In this document: piece by piece, positions 14,047-25,353 of the stretch
Position numbering within the stretch: the first letter of the stretch is position 1
Layout of the letters: every line of letters starts with the position of its first letter
Assembly: GCA_003254905.1 (NCBI GenBank)
Contig: QANU01099983.1
Coordinates: 423,206-487,205, forward strand
Source of the DNA: Nissolia schottii
Taxonomy: Eukaryota > Streptophyta > Magnoliopsida > Fabales > Fabaceae
DNA: 64,000 nt
Direction: 5' to 3'
The notes under the pieces: model-generated
Told to the model about the DNA's origin: nothing
The model's database searches: none
What the model saw: only the letters and a program-made list of their open reading frames with translations
Translations under genes and position numbers: made by a program

Positions 14047-14134
14047 GACCAACGGGAGTTGGTCCAAGTGGTAAGCAGCTTGGTATTGCTTAAGCAAGGT
14101 CCCGACTTCGATACCTGGGATGCAACCTAAAAAA
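14047..14134 (+). mobile_element. tRNA-derived SINE with 16-bp target duplication
   Basis: A short body starts GACCAACGGGAGTTGGTCCA. It contains a box A-like TGGTCCAAGTGG and a box B-like GGTCCCGACTTCGATACC, and ends in an A-rich tail. It is flanked by perfect 16-bp direct repeats AGAGCCACACCTTATA at 14031-14046 and 14135-14150. The perfect duplication implies a fairly recent insertion. A related truncated copy lies at 18495-18539. Confidence 0.85.
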
Positions 14135-15234
14135 AGAGCCACACCTTATAAATCAATAATAAAAGATTACATAAAACATGATCGTGTAAAAAATAAGTGA
14201 AAAAAAGAAGTCGTGAGATTAATTTACATTTAAAAGAGTTTTACTCTATCTTTTAATAATTTCTTGTTATATAAGTAAAAAGTGATTGAGTTGTACTTCT
14301 TTTGGTTAAAATCTCTCATCCAACAACATCACATCATTACATAGCATGTGTTTAATTAAAAGTTATCTGGCCAATAAATGGTCGGTCCAGTTAGATGTAC
14401 ACAAAAAAATATACACCATACATATAATTTCTACTTATATATATAAAATTTGTGTTTTAATGTCTGTAATACTTGTGCACTTAATTAAGTATAATCGAGA
14501 ATATCATTTATAAAATTGTAATGTTTGCACACTCATAAAAATAAAGTTTATATATTATTAATGATGTATATATTAGTGTATAAAATTAAATGTATATATA
14601 ACATTTTTGATAAGTGGTGGTTTTAACTTTCAATCCACACTAAAAAAGAGAAAAAATCAAACTGACAAATCTTTGTAACTATTTTTGCTTTTGCTCTTGA
14701 ATGGAAACTGACTCAGTCACAGGTTCTTGCAAGTTAAGTATATCTCACTTGCCAACTACTAGTACTTGAAATTCGAAATTCAATTTATTCAAAGCGCATC
14801 TGGAATCTCTGACCCGATAGTATAGTCACAAAATCTGCATGTGGTACGTTGCAGCTTACCGCGTCCCACACCCTATTCTTGTGTTCAATGCTCTTTTATA
14901 TTATATGATATTAATTAATATATTAATATATACGAAATGTGACTGAGGAATAAAGTTAAAAATTGAAAGCGAAAGGGAGAGATAGAGACTCAAACAGCAC
15001 AACCTACGTTTCTATAGGCTCCTCCACTCTAATTTTCTTCCTTTTCAAGTTTATTATATTTTCAGTTACTTTTTCTTCTGCCTCAATCAAAATCTATCCA
15101 TTCAATGTGCGTAATTAATGTGACACACATTATCAAGATATATAAAATTAAAAAAAATTAAAACGGTTAATTTATTGCTATCATGAAGTTTCTTGGGCAA
15201 CTTTTTCTACGAATCAGTTTTATATTTAGGCGTC

Positions 15235-15242
15235 TATAAATA
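15235..15242 (+). promoter_or_regulatory. TATA box of the RING ligase gene
   Basis: TATAAATA lies about 140 bp upstream of the start codon, which predicts transcription starting near 15265-15275 and a leader of about 110 nt. Confidence 0.6.
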
Positions 15243-15308
15243 TAAACAAACTCCACACCACCCACTAGCACTCCCCAAACATCTATTCATTTCTCACCAT
15301 TATAGCAC

Positions 15309-15350
15309 ATGAACATAGAAATTGAAGCAGATTTGAGGGAAAAGGCTTGA
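15309..15350 (+). other. upstream ORF in the leader of the RING ligase gene
   Basis: An ATG in the predicted leader opens a 13-codon frame (MNIEIEADLREKA) ending in TGA 29 nt before the main start codon. It would lie in the mRNA if transcription starts from the TATA box at 15235, and could reduce translation of the main frame. Confidence 0.4.
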
Positions 15351-15379
15351 AGATATTGAATACTGATATTCCGAGTTAC

Positions 15380-16631
15380 ATGGCGATTCCAGCGCAGTTT
15401 TATCGTAATAGTGCTGTCGGAGGGTCTTCTTTTTGCAACAGCAACAACAATGGTTATTGTGGTGATGATCTTGTTGAGCACTCATGTTTCAATTCTCAAC
15501 AACAGAAATTCAATCTTCAACAAGTGCAATTAGAACAGTGTTTGCAACAGTTATACAACGAGAGCCAGAGTCATGTTGACCCCAATCTTCCTCTTGTTTA
15601 TCATCCAAAACTCCACAATGTTCGTCATGCAATAATGGATCCTCCTAGCTTTGATGGTCAGCTTGAGATGCAGGTGGATCAATACATCAGATTACAGGTT
15701 AGTGTTTAACTCTCATTCTCCTATGGCTTTGTTTCATGATTCATCAATAAAAAAAATACAGAAATTTGTTTATTTGTTTGTTTGTTTTTTATAAACTTGG
15801 AAATGTTAAAAACAGATTCTTCCATTAGTTATTCTGTCTGATTTATTCAAAAGACTAAAGGCATCTCTATTCCTAAGTACGAGACACCGCCATTTGTTAG
15901 GGAATGAGAGTTTAATGGAGCCAACTCCCATAAAGATTTTATTTAATGGTAAATGAATTTTGAGTTGACATTATGTTTAATTGCAAAGGAATACATTAAC
16001 ACAAATCTTTTTTTTTAATTAAAAAGTAATTTTTTTGCTGAATAAATTGAAACAGAGGACCTATGTAAATTCTGTGTAATATGCCTTCATTCTTATTTAT
16101 CAATTTATTTTGTTGTCATTATGACAGAATGCAAAATTGAGGCTTATGATTCAAGAGCAGGGAAAACAACAAGTGGCAGCATTATTAAGAAAAGTTGAAT
16201 CTCATTCACTTTCTATGCTAAGAGAAAAAGATCAAGAGATTGCACAAGCGGCAAAGAAAAGGGTAGAATTGGAAGAATATTTAAGAAGATTAGAGATGGA
16301 GAACCAAGCTTGGCAGAGGATGGCGCAAGAAAACGAATCGGTGGCATTGTCACTACACAAAACATTGGAGGATATGAGAGCTTCAAATTGCAATAATTTG
16401 GTGGCAGCAAGTGATGCAGAATCACGTTGTGATGAATGGATGGGAGAAGGAGGAGAAGGAATAGGGGAAAATGGTGTAATGGTTTGTAAAAGGTGTAATG
16501 CTAGACAAATGTGTTGTTTGTTCCTTCCATGTAGGCATCTTTCTTTATGCAAAGATTGTGGTTCTTTGCTTAAGGTTTGTCCGGTATGCATGACACCAAT
16601 AAAGGCTACCATCGAGACTTTGATTTTCTAG
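15380..16631 (+). CDS. BOI/SBP-type RING E3 ubiquitin ligase
   Basis: There are two exons, 15380-15697 and 16128-16631, joined in phase 0 across a GT-AG intron, giving 273 residues. The start chosen is the MAIPAQFY methionine, which fits the family's usual N-terminus; the upstream part of that frame has no ATG. Residues 1-106 are Gln/Asn-rich. Residues about 115-192 form a charged coiled coil. The C-terminal RING has the C3HC4 ligands C226, C229, C241, H243, C247, C250, C257 and C260. This matches the S-ribonuclease-binding protein/BOI family of E3 ligases, which act in stress, pathogen and gibberellin responses; the target here is unknown. It is closest in size and context to what I recall as Arabidopsis At4g35070. 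Confidence 0.93.
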
Positions 16632-16780
16632 GCTGAAATGGCATCCTAATAGGAAAAAGAGTAAATAGTAGCTAGCTCATATAGGTAAAAAGTTTAATTT
16701 GATTAGCTATTTATTGATGTATGAACATTAATCTACCCTTAAAAAAATGTATGAACATTAATTCTTGAATGAGTTCGTGA

Positions 16781-17525
16781 TGTTAAGAATAATATTAAAT
16801 TTAGAATATATTAAATTAATTTAGTTTCGATTTCATTTGACATTACCCTAATTTTGTCATTATGTTAATTTATTCTCATAAGCCTATAAATAGGCCTAAA
16901 CTTATTGTACTCAACACTGATTGAAGAATATAATCATTGATTGTCTTTTTCTTTGATTATCTTCTTTGGTTATCATCTCTGATTTATCATGAAATCTCAC
17001 ATGGTATCAGAGCCATGGTTCCTACCTTGAACCCATATTCTCGCTTCCGCCAATTTTGCCCCTTAACTACCTCCGCATAATCTTGATGTTGACTTAACTT
17101 GCTTCCGTGTAGTCTCGATTGTTGCCTATTATTGTTGCCTTTGCTAGTTCCGCCTAGCTCTCATTGTTGCCTTAGTTGGTTCTGCCCAACTCCTGATGTT
17201 GCCTTCGCTGGTTCCGCCCAGCTACTGTTGCCTTTGTTTTGTTGGTGCCGCTCCACTTAGCCCTCCATTAAACTTGTGACAAGCTAAAAGCTCATGGAGC
17301 TTTAGCTTGAGGGAGGGTGTTAAGGATAATATTAAATTTAGAATATATTAGATTGATTTAATTCCGATTTCATTTGACATTATCCTAATTTTGTCATTAT
17401 GTTAATTTATTCTCATAAGCCTATAAATAGGCCTAAACTTATTGTACTCAATACTGATTGAAGAATAGAATCCTTGATTGTCTTTTTCTTTAGTTATCAT
17501 CTCTGATTTATCATGAAATCTCACA
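16781..17525 (+). mobile_element. TRIM (terminal-repeat retrotransposon in miniature)
   Basis: Two direct terminal repeats, 16781-17001 and 17318-17525, both begin TGTTAAG and end CTCACA, with a TATA-like CTATAAATAGG inside each. Directly after the left repeat is TGGTATCAGAGCC, the usual primer-binding site matching initiator Met-tRNA. Directly before the right repeat is a purine-rich tract, GCTTGAGGGAGGG. The internal part is only about 316 bp, non-coding, and made of diverged GTTCCGCC...TGTTGCCTT units. By eye the two repeats differ at about nine positions plus one short length difference, suggesting an age of very roughly one to three million years. It is structurally complete for a non-autonomous TRIM. 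No clear target duplication was found. Confidence 0.9.
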
Positions 17526-18494
17526 ATCTTTACCCTTACTTCATGTTTAGATGTTCTAAACATGGTATAGTGTTTGAGTTTTATAGTATTTATAAAGTTA
17601 CAGATCAACTTAAGAAGATTTTAAAATTGATTCTAAGCTGTTACTTAAACAAAGATTTTGACAAGGTCTAACAATTGTAGATGTTAGGTGTAGGATTTCT
17701 CATAAATAGATTAAAGGTGGTCAATGAAACCTAAGTTGTGTGTATCGCTGGATTGAGTTAAGTAATACAATAAAAATATAATTTTTATATATCTAATACA
17801 TTCAAAATTAGGGTAAATAACAATTTATCCTCTTATACACTTAACCTCCTAATTTTTAAAAATGAGCATATACTTCTAATTGTTTAAAAAAGATCCTTTA
17901 TTTTTTTTGAAAAAAATTGTCATTTTCTTAAGAAAAAAGAATCTCTTCCATCCTTACGTATCCTACCTATTGTTGTTGGTGAGTCAAGTCTTAGTTGGAG
18001 CCCATGGCAGCCAACGACCGCCTTTCCAACTATTGCAACTGCATCGTTTTCTTGAGATGGGTGCAAACTGAGTTTGCGAAGGAAAAGTGGAACAAGGTGG
18101 AGGCAGTGGCAGAGGTTGTGAATAATTCCCCCTCCGCTTACAATGGCCTCACCCTTGACAATGCTGACTGGCGGAAGGGCAAAATTGGAACTGAATTTTC
18201 AAGATTTTTCACGTCAATTATGTTTGGAAGAGAGAAGAGCAAGGGAACGGTGGTGCTGGTGATGGTGAAGAAGAGCAAATGATTAGTGGGGTGATGAGTA
18301 TGATTAGAATAACAAGAGGTTCAAATCGATAATGATGACTAGTAGGGGTATGGATTTTGTAGGGATGATGGGAAGGAAGAAGGGCTTCAATTTGATAGAG
18401 ATTCGTTTTCGAGAATGCTTCATAGGGTGTCATTGGTTGAAGCTAGGTTTTATGCGTAGATGTCCCTTTTAGGGAACTTGGCATTAGATATTCC

Positions 18495-18539
18495 TAAGCG
18501 ATACCAAGCCGCTTACCACTTGGACCAACCCCCGTTGGT
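18495..18539 (-). mobile_element. truncated SINE copy
   Basis: Read on the minus strand it gives ACCAACGGGGGTTGGTCCAA and continues through GTGGTAAGCGGCTTGGTATC. This is the same family as the SINE at 14047 (about three differences over 45 bp). The box B half and tail are missing. Confidence 0.7.
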
Positions 18540-18947
18540 AACATTCATAGGTTTTTGAAGCATCATATGTGAGAATGAAAGAGATTTTCCTTTTTGGGTT
18601 TAACCAAAGGGCAATTTTGTAAAAGGAAAAAGTAAAAGAAAACAGTTTTTTTTTTTTTAAATAATTAGAAAACCTTGAGTGGTGAAATGCATATATATAT
18701 TTTTTAAATGTTAAGGAATAAAATGTATAAAAACAAAAGTACAAGGAAGTAAAATGCTATTTTGTAAAGCTAGTGCACAAATGCACAATTTTGTAAAGAG
18801 CTATTTATTTAAATTAATAAAATATTTTATCTTTTGTTACTGTTTTGGATCAATTAAGTTTATATTTCAAAATTAAACCAATACTTAAAAGATGTGTAAG
18901 TGTGTGACTCTAATTTGGTCATCAAAATAATGTGTGATAACAAATGT

Positions 18948-19116
18948 GAGTTAGTTAGGGTGTCATATACCTTGACGTTTTAACAAGAGATCGTGGATTC
19001 GAGTCCTTGTTGGGAGGCCTCTGTCATCTTTAAGAGACCTCAGTCAGGTCAGATCGAATTAGTCAAATTTGATAATAGGGTCTGGATGCTAGTGATTCAA
19101 TCGAGACAAAAAAAAA
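18948..19116 (+). mobile_element. second family of tRNA-derived SINE
   Basis: A tRNA-like head (TTAGTTAGGGTGTCATA, then GATCGTGGATTCGAGTCC as box B) is followed by about 110 bp of unrelated body and a run of nine A. A GTGTGA motif occurs on both sides and may be the remains of a target duplication, but this is not secure. The 5' edge is approximate. Confidence 0.6.
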
Positions 19117-19416
19117 GTGTGACATTAATTTGATAATTAAAAATTTTGCATCTTTAATTTAATCCTCCTAAGATAAGTTTGTTAAATATTGAGGCTCTTA
19201 AAGTCACACTATTGTTAATCCTAAATGTTATTGACTAACTTAAGATTAAATTAATCATCCGAGGACAGAATTGATATTCACAAACCTTGATGGAGAGGAA
19301 CATTTTAAAGTTTTACTCTAATTAAATTGTAATACAATCTAAAAGTCTTGCTAAAAATATCGCCTATTAATTTTTTTAATTAAAAAATAGTAAATAATCA
19401 AAACTGTCTCAAGTAT

Positions 19417-19597
19417 CAATCAAGTTGGTGTTAAAAGTATGAAAATCATCAAATTTATTTTTAAAATTATTAAAAGTCAATTAATTTAATCTTTAAACAA
19501 ATTAATTTAATTGACATTAGATGACTAATTTAATTGACTTTTGATAATTTTAGAGATAAATTTAATAATTTTAATACTTTATAAATAAATTTGATTG
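19417..19597. repeat. long imperfect inverted repeat (hairpin), MITE-like
   Basis: Two arms of about 75 bp (19417-19491 and 19523-19597) are reverse complements at roughly 80% by eye. The inner 40 bp is nearly perfect around GTCAATTAATTTAAT and its mirror. A loop of about 31 bp separates them. It lies about 200-400 bp upstream of the presumed phosphatidylinositol synthase leader and could be a MITE remnant or a source of hairpin RNA. Confidence 0.7.
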
Positions 19598-19789
19598 TTC
19601 ATGTTAACATTAACAACATTTTTAATGGTTTACTCGTTAAAGGATGGTTGGAATAAGATACTTAAAAAGTGAAATTATTACGGAATCATTTGAACTAAAC
19701 AAGCCATATAATAATCACTAATTTGCACGAACAATTATTAAAAAAATTAAAAGTGGAAATAAAGGAAAAAGTAAAGATTCGAAAAACCA

Positions 19790-22153
19790 GCTCACAAAAT
19801 GAAGCATGTCGCTGTTGGTCTCTTCTCGGATCCAACCGTCGTCGCTCCCCCCTCGCATCCACCGCACTCGCCGGTAACATTCCATTCTCTCTCTCTCTCC
19901 CTCCCTCCCTCCATATTATTTTCTTCTACTCCTTTCTAATTCATCATCGCATATAATTTTCAAAACCACATACAAAGAAAATCTTTCATTTTCCTTCAAT
20001 TGAAGTTCGGCAATCTTCTTTTGGGGTAAGGGTTTCTTCTCTCATCTCAAATCTCCCCACCTCCCAGGCTTCCTTGAGTTTTGTTCTGTTTGAAATAATT
20101 TCAATTCTCTCTATTTCGTTTTTCCACTGGGGTTGCGGCTGTTCCATGATGTAATTGAACCATGGAATTAATTGTCCTACGATTATTGGGTTGATTATTG
20201 TGTAGTGGAAACTAAAATTCTTCTCTTAGTTTTTGTTTTGCAGAATATTGGACCTAATTTTATCATTATTCATGATATTTCCAAGCGGTTTTAAGGGATC
20301 TTGTTGGTGGTTATGGGTTTAGGGACAAAGCTAGGGACTGTTGTTCGTTAAAAACCTGAAATTTAGAACTGTGCACATGAAGTGTTTGTTAATAGTCCCA
20401 AGAGAGAAATCTGTAAATTTGTTCTCATTGTCTGTGCTTACAATCGTGTTGCTTTGCTGTGTTTTGAAAGGCTGATTATTAATGGTTGTTTGGAAATCAT
20501 GCTATTTCAGCCCTTAAGTGTTATGACTATTATGCATAAGTCTAGCTTCTTTACTGTTTGTATAGATTGAAACTAGTATGTTTCTGTTCTATGCGAAGAA
20601 TTGATGTTCCTTTCCTCTAAAATATGGTTTTAGTGGTGGTTCAAAATGTTTCTGAGGTGTACTAATGTTCCTTTCTCAATAGGGGGTGCTCAAGCTCCTA
20701 ATATTAGTATGTTATGATAAAATGGTTTGGGAAAGTAATGAAAACTTCCTTTCTGTGATATAATATTCTGGTTGCCTTGTGCGGAAAATAATAAGCCAGT
20801 TACTCACAAAATCAATGTTGGTTCTAAGAAGTGTTTGAAGTGCCGATAATGTTAGAATACTAGTTTACATGATGGCTAAGCTACACTTGTGGAGAAGTAA
20901 GTTTTGAGGCAAATAGGTGCAGAAAACTCTAGTGCTATTTCATATAAAAATTCTGATTTGCGTCTTATACAGTTTAGTCAGGCATTATGCAGAAAAGGAA
21001 ATCTGTCATGGTGAGGTTAAAATGGGATTCGTGAGGTATTAAAATTGATCCCGATTTTAGAATACTAGTTTATCGTGGCTACTTTAAATGCTCTTAAAGT
21101 ATCATTTCTTTTGATGCTTTAGATGCAGAAATTCCTTTTATGTTTCCAGAGTTATGAAGAATGTCGAGGCCAGAAGGGAAAAAAATACTTGGTTATCATA
21201 TCATGGGTTGAAGGTTTATTAGTGGATTCATTCTTGATAATGGCTTTGTGATGCTTTATAATGCCTTAAGGTTTTACCCATGGTGTGTGGAAACTGAGGT
21301 TGATAGGAAAGAGAGATTGTCATTTTTAATTATATGGGCGCTGTTCAGATTTGTATAGGCAGAAAATTGCTTTCTTTTAATTGTTTTGATGATGATAACA
21401 TGAAGCTAAGAAGGTCTTAGAGTCAGGATAGGATCTTGCTTAAGGAGTTCATGACCATAGGACTTTAAACATGAAAATAAGAGCGCTTGAGATAAGTAAG
21501 GCCATTTATGGAAAAGAATGACATTGAAGTAAAGGAAATGAGTTTTTATGATTTAGTTTGTCCGTGATGAATTTACTTTCTCTTGATATTCTTTGTATGT
21601 ATAAATTAGCAACATGCGTATGAATTTTCTTGGTCAAGAGGAATTATGTGATGTGAATTTCAAGAGAATTAATTTATAAATAAAAATCTAGTAGAGCTAA
21701 TGTAGTAGGATTATTTATGGGATGTATATGACTTGAGATAGTTAAATTTCTATGTCTGCTATATGTATAATTATCTTCCTGTCAGACTTGCAAAAATGAT
21801 CTAATAAAGAATGGGTAAAGTGAACTGGGCTAATTAATAGGAGAAACTTTGAAAAATAAGTTAGATAACTTATATTGTGTATTAAGGGGAAAAATAAATC
21901 TAAACAAAATAGTGTCCACATGCAAAGGAAAAGAGGGGGAAAAAAAAACCCCACGGCTCAAAGTTAAAAGTAGATGTAATTCCTTCCCAGTCTATAGTTA
22001 TTATAGTAAGTGAAAATATAAAATAATAATTAGCTAGTGGGGTTTTACATGCATCAGATGGGAGTATTTATTGAACGTGTGTAAATTTGGGTTTCTTACT
22101 GGAAGCTGTGTCTGCAGGTGAATATTTGATTGGCAATCCTATACTGACTTACA
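19790..22153 (+). promoter_or_regulatory. 5' leader and leader intron of the phosphatidylinositol synthase gene
   Basis: A CT-rich leader-like stretch (about 19860-20025) is followed by a good donor, GGG|GTAAGG, after 20025; a weaker donor candidate follows 19875. Both would join to an acceptor (CTGCAG) just before 22118, leaving about 36 nt of leader before the ATG at 22154. An ATG at 19799 would open a short upstream frame if the transcript starts early. Nothing protein-like is seen between 20030 and 22110. Exact start and splicing are inferred. Confidence 0.4.
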
Positions 22154-25100
22154 ATGGCTAAGAAACCTGGACCAAGACCCAGCAAATTATCTGTGTACCT
22201 TTACATTCCTAACATCATTGGTGGGTATTTAATTATGCTGTTGGATATTTTGTTTTTTCCCTCATGCATACTTGCATATGGTAGAAACCATGTTGTGCTA
22301 ATTGTGTTGATAAACATTATGGGATACGACTTGGATAAAGGACAGATGAGCAGAGTAATACAGAATATTTATTCCGGCCACTTTTACCTCATTTGGTTTT
22401 TTGAAAATGTGAGTCAGTGAAATGTAGTTGTATATTGGAAATTTAGACTGAGACTTTCTTTATCTGTATATATAATTTTTAGAGTAGTTGGAATCTAGTC
22501 ACCCGTCCTTAGGGCTGTTTATTGGATTATACTGTGTGTTTGCAACTGATGCTTTAAACAACAGATGTTACTCGATGGTAATAGAGTAACATTATTTATT
22601 ATTGGATTCTTCAAGAGATCTCACCCAAGTCTAAATTCTCTTGCTCATTATCCACCATGAGTGCACTATATTAACCAAGTGTATGATGATGCAGGATATA
22701 TCCGGGTTCTTTTAAACTGCATTGCTTTCTACCTATGTTTTACGAACAAAATATTGTTCTCTATTCTGTATTTTTTCAGGTGGGATACAATTATGAGCTT
22801 TTTCTAGTTTTGAACTTTTTCTTCTGTAATGCTTATGAGTTTGGCGCATAATCTGGCTAAATTTCTGTTGCCAGCTTTGTATGTGATGCTGTGGATGGAT
22901 GGTGTGCTCGCAAATTCAATCAAGGTATAACCTTGCTTGTAGAGGTCGTACCAATGTTATTTTATCTGTCCAAGAATTTGCTTTGGTACTTTGAGCATTT
23001 ACAATTTAAATTTGTAGCCAGTGTCTTTATAGTTTTAGTGTTAACTGCTAAGTGCTAAGGTTCATGACAAGTTTTGTTCATATGACTGCATTCTGTTGAC
23101 TCTGACTTTTAAATCTTCTATAAAATACGTAGAAGCTTGTAGGCTTCAGGAAGGTAAAATAAGAAATTAGAGGGGTCACATGAGTCATATGGCATTGAGG
23201 GTTGACTAAATTGGTACTATTGAACAACGTTGATAATAACAAAGTAATCGATTCTCAGAAATGAAATTCATTGGAATTAAATTAATGAATTGGTTTACAT
23301 ACACCAATAGTTTGCTTTGGTTGGAGAACTAACTGATTCACTTGACTAACTGTTGGTTTAATACATTTGACTAACCTAACTAACATCAACTAACTACAAT
23401 TAGTTCTTCACACAAATTAAAAAATGAAAAACTAACTACAACTAATTCTAATTGAATAACCGAAATCGTAATTTAGGTGCATCTTCAGATTGGGCAAGTA
23501 TTTGGGCCTGGTGTATTAGATAAAATGGTCTTTGGTTTTGTATGAGGCAAGTAGTCTTTAGGTCATGTAAGAACCATGGTAAGCGCTGGGGGCTAAGGCT
23601 TGTCGCATTCCTTTACCTGGTCAAGTTGACCGTGGTGGGTCAATGTCTCCTCTCACTGAACTGTATATTGCAAAAAGAAAAAGTAAATTACTCCATATAA
23701 TAAATAAATATTAATCTAGCATTTTCGTTTTGAATTGTCACTTTCTTGATTCAGTGTCAACCTTTGGAGCTGTTCTGGACATGGTAACGGACAGGTCAAT
23801 CTCTGCTCTCTCTTTCCATGTGCAAGTGCACATGCTAACCAAAGAAGGTGTTGCTATAATTCTTTACATTGTCCGATTTTGTGTGCTTCAAATTAATGTG
23901 GCTTCCTTAATACCAGAATTAGCACTGCTTGTCTACTAGTAGTTCTTTCCCAAGTGTACCAGTAAGATTCTTCAACTTTCTAGCTGTTCATCATTTGCTG
24001 TAACTTAAGCGTGTAAACCTAACTTTTGGGCTGAATTTGTGTAAAGGCCTGGCCTAGTCTTCTTGTCATTGCTCGCACTGGATATTGCTAGCCATTGGCT
24101 GCAAATGTACAGGTAATGCATGTCAAATCTAAGTTTTTTCTGCATAACCTAAATTGTATGATTCTTGAGTTACTGCATTTGGCCTTGATGAAGTTATTTT
24201 GTTGTATTTTTACTTTGAATGCAGCACTTTCTTGCTGGGCAAGGCTAGTCATAAAGATGTAAAAGACAGCAGTAGCTGGCTTTTCAAGTTATATTATGGC
24301 AATAGGAAGTTTATGGCTTACTGTTGTGTCTCATGTGAGGTAATTGTAATAATGTCCTTGATTGTTTGTCAAAAAGCCTTTACTAAACACTACGCTTTCT
24401 TTGTTTCTTCTTCTTCTTCTTATCCTTTATATTCTACAGGTTCTCTACCTAATACTGTTTTACCTTTCGGAGAATCATACGGAGAAATTGCTGGATGTAA
24501 GAGCTCTCCGTGTGCTACAAATGTTGTGAGATTATATTAAGATGACTGCAAGGTTTCACTGGATCATCTTTTCTTCTCAATTGTTTTTTATTTCAGGTTT
24601 TAGCAATTAATTTACAACAGATATCGGTGCGTTCTTTCCTAATTGCAACAAGTTTATTGGGATGGGCAATCAAGCAAGTTATAAATGTTATTCAGGTTTG
24701 TACATGATATGTTATTGCAAGATATTTTAGATGATGATGAGGTGCCATAAATAATGAGCGCCTATGGACCGCCCCCAACCCCTCAAAATAATAATAATAA
24801 TAAAATAGGCAAGGAAACCAAAATCCAGAAAAATAGGCCAATCCAAAACTTTGATACTGTTTGATTTGGACTCTTTCTCCCATAAGCATCACAATAACAG
24901 AAGTTTTGGAGCTTTTAATTAATTCAAAATTTCTTTCTAGGTTAACCATCAGTATGTAAACCAATTTTTTGGTTTGTCAGTACAGAACTTATGAACTGGC
25001 CTCTGTATAATACAGTATCATGTTGCTAATAGGGACATCGGTTCAATATACAAAAAGGTTTGACAGTTGGGCAGTTTAAATGCAATTTAGATGCTGCATA

Positions 25101-25353
25101 TTTAGCAACGATCAAGTTATGTTGCTCTTCAAAGCACTATTTCTCAAGTTTGGATGTATTTAACATTTTTGCATGACTGAGTAACTTTATATTATGCCTT
25201 GATCGTTGATTTGGATAGTTTTGTTCTGATTTATTTAGTAGTTGTTCATTCATTTAAGTTCTGCAATCTTCCCTAAGACCCTTGTTGTTTCAGATGAAAA
25301 CAGCAGCAGATATGTGTGTACTTTATGACATCGACAAAAAACAGAAGAATTGA
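22154..25353 (+). CDS. PIS: phosphatidylinositol synthase (CDP-diacylglycerol-inositol phosphatidyltransferase)
   Basis: Ten coding exons: 22154-22220, 22695-22779, 22875-22924, 23755-23794, 23917-23961, 24047-24112, 24225-24339, 24440-24496, 24597-24695, 25294-25353. All introns are GT-AG, and the exons join in phase to 227 residues, the length of Arabidopsis PIS1. The protein begins MAKKPGPRPSKLSVYLYIPN. It carries the complete CDP-alcohol phosphotransferase signature D58-G59-x2-A62-R63-x8-G72-x3-D76-x3-D80, followed by several membrane segments. It ends ADMCVLYDIDKKQKN. The enzyme makes phosphatidylinositol from CDP-diacylglycerol and myo-inositol in the ER membrane and feeds phosphoinositide signalling. 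The catalytic residues are present and no defect is seen. Intron 3 is the longest between coding exons. Confidence 0.96.

Larger units (their letters stand above)
8780..15230. other. gene-free intergenic region with repeats
   Basis: I see no gene with support. It contains a poly-T run (about 9326-9342), the GAAATCGGCTG minisatellite, a SINE at 14.05 kb, and a stretch at 13.35-13.95 kb and 14.40-14.60 kb in which variants of AAAGTTTGTGCATGTATGTA recur irregularly. The short open frames in it look like chance. Confidence 0.5.
17526..19416. other. repeat-rich intergenic region
   Basis: No secure gene. A 92-codon open frame (18004-18282, beginning MAANDRLSNYCN) has fairly non-repetitive coding-like composition. 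It matches no family I recognise and has no visible partner exons, so it could be a captured gene fragment. Two SINE copies lie here as well. Confidence 0.4.

Noticed and set aside
14051-14120. Possible functional tRNA gene
   Set aside because: Box A/B-like motifs are present but no cloverleaf can be drawn and there is a poly-A tail with a 16-bp target duplication, so it is a SINE.
16213-16612. Two minus-strand open frames of 70 and 126 codons
   Set aside because: They lie opposite exon 2 of the RING ligase, which has a full set of metal ligands in the plus frame.
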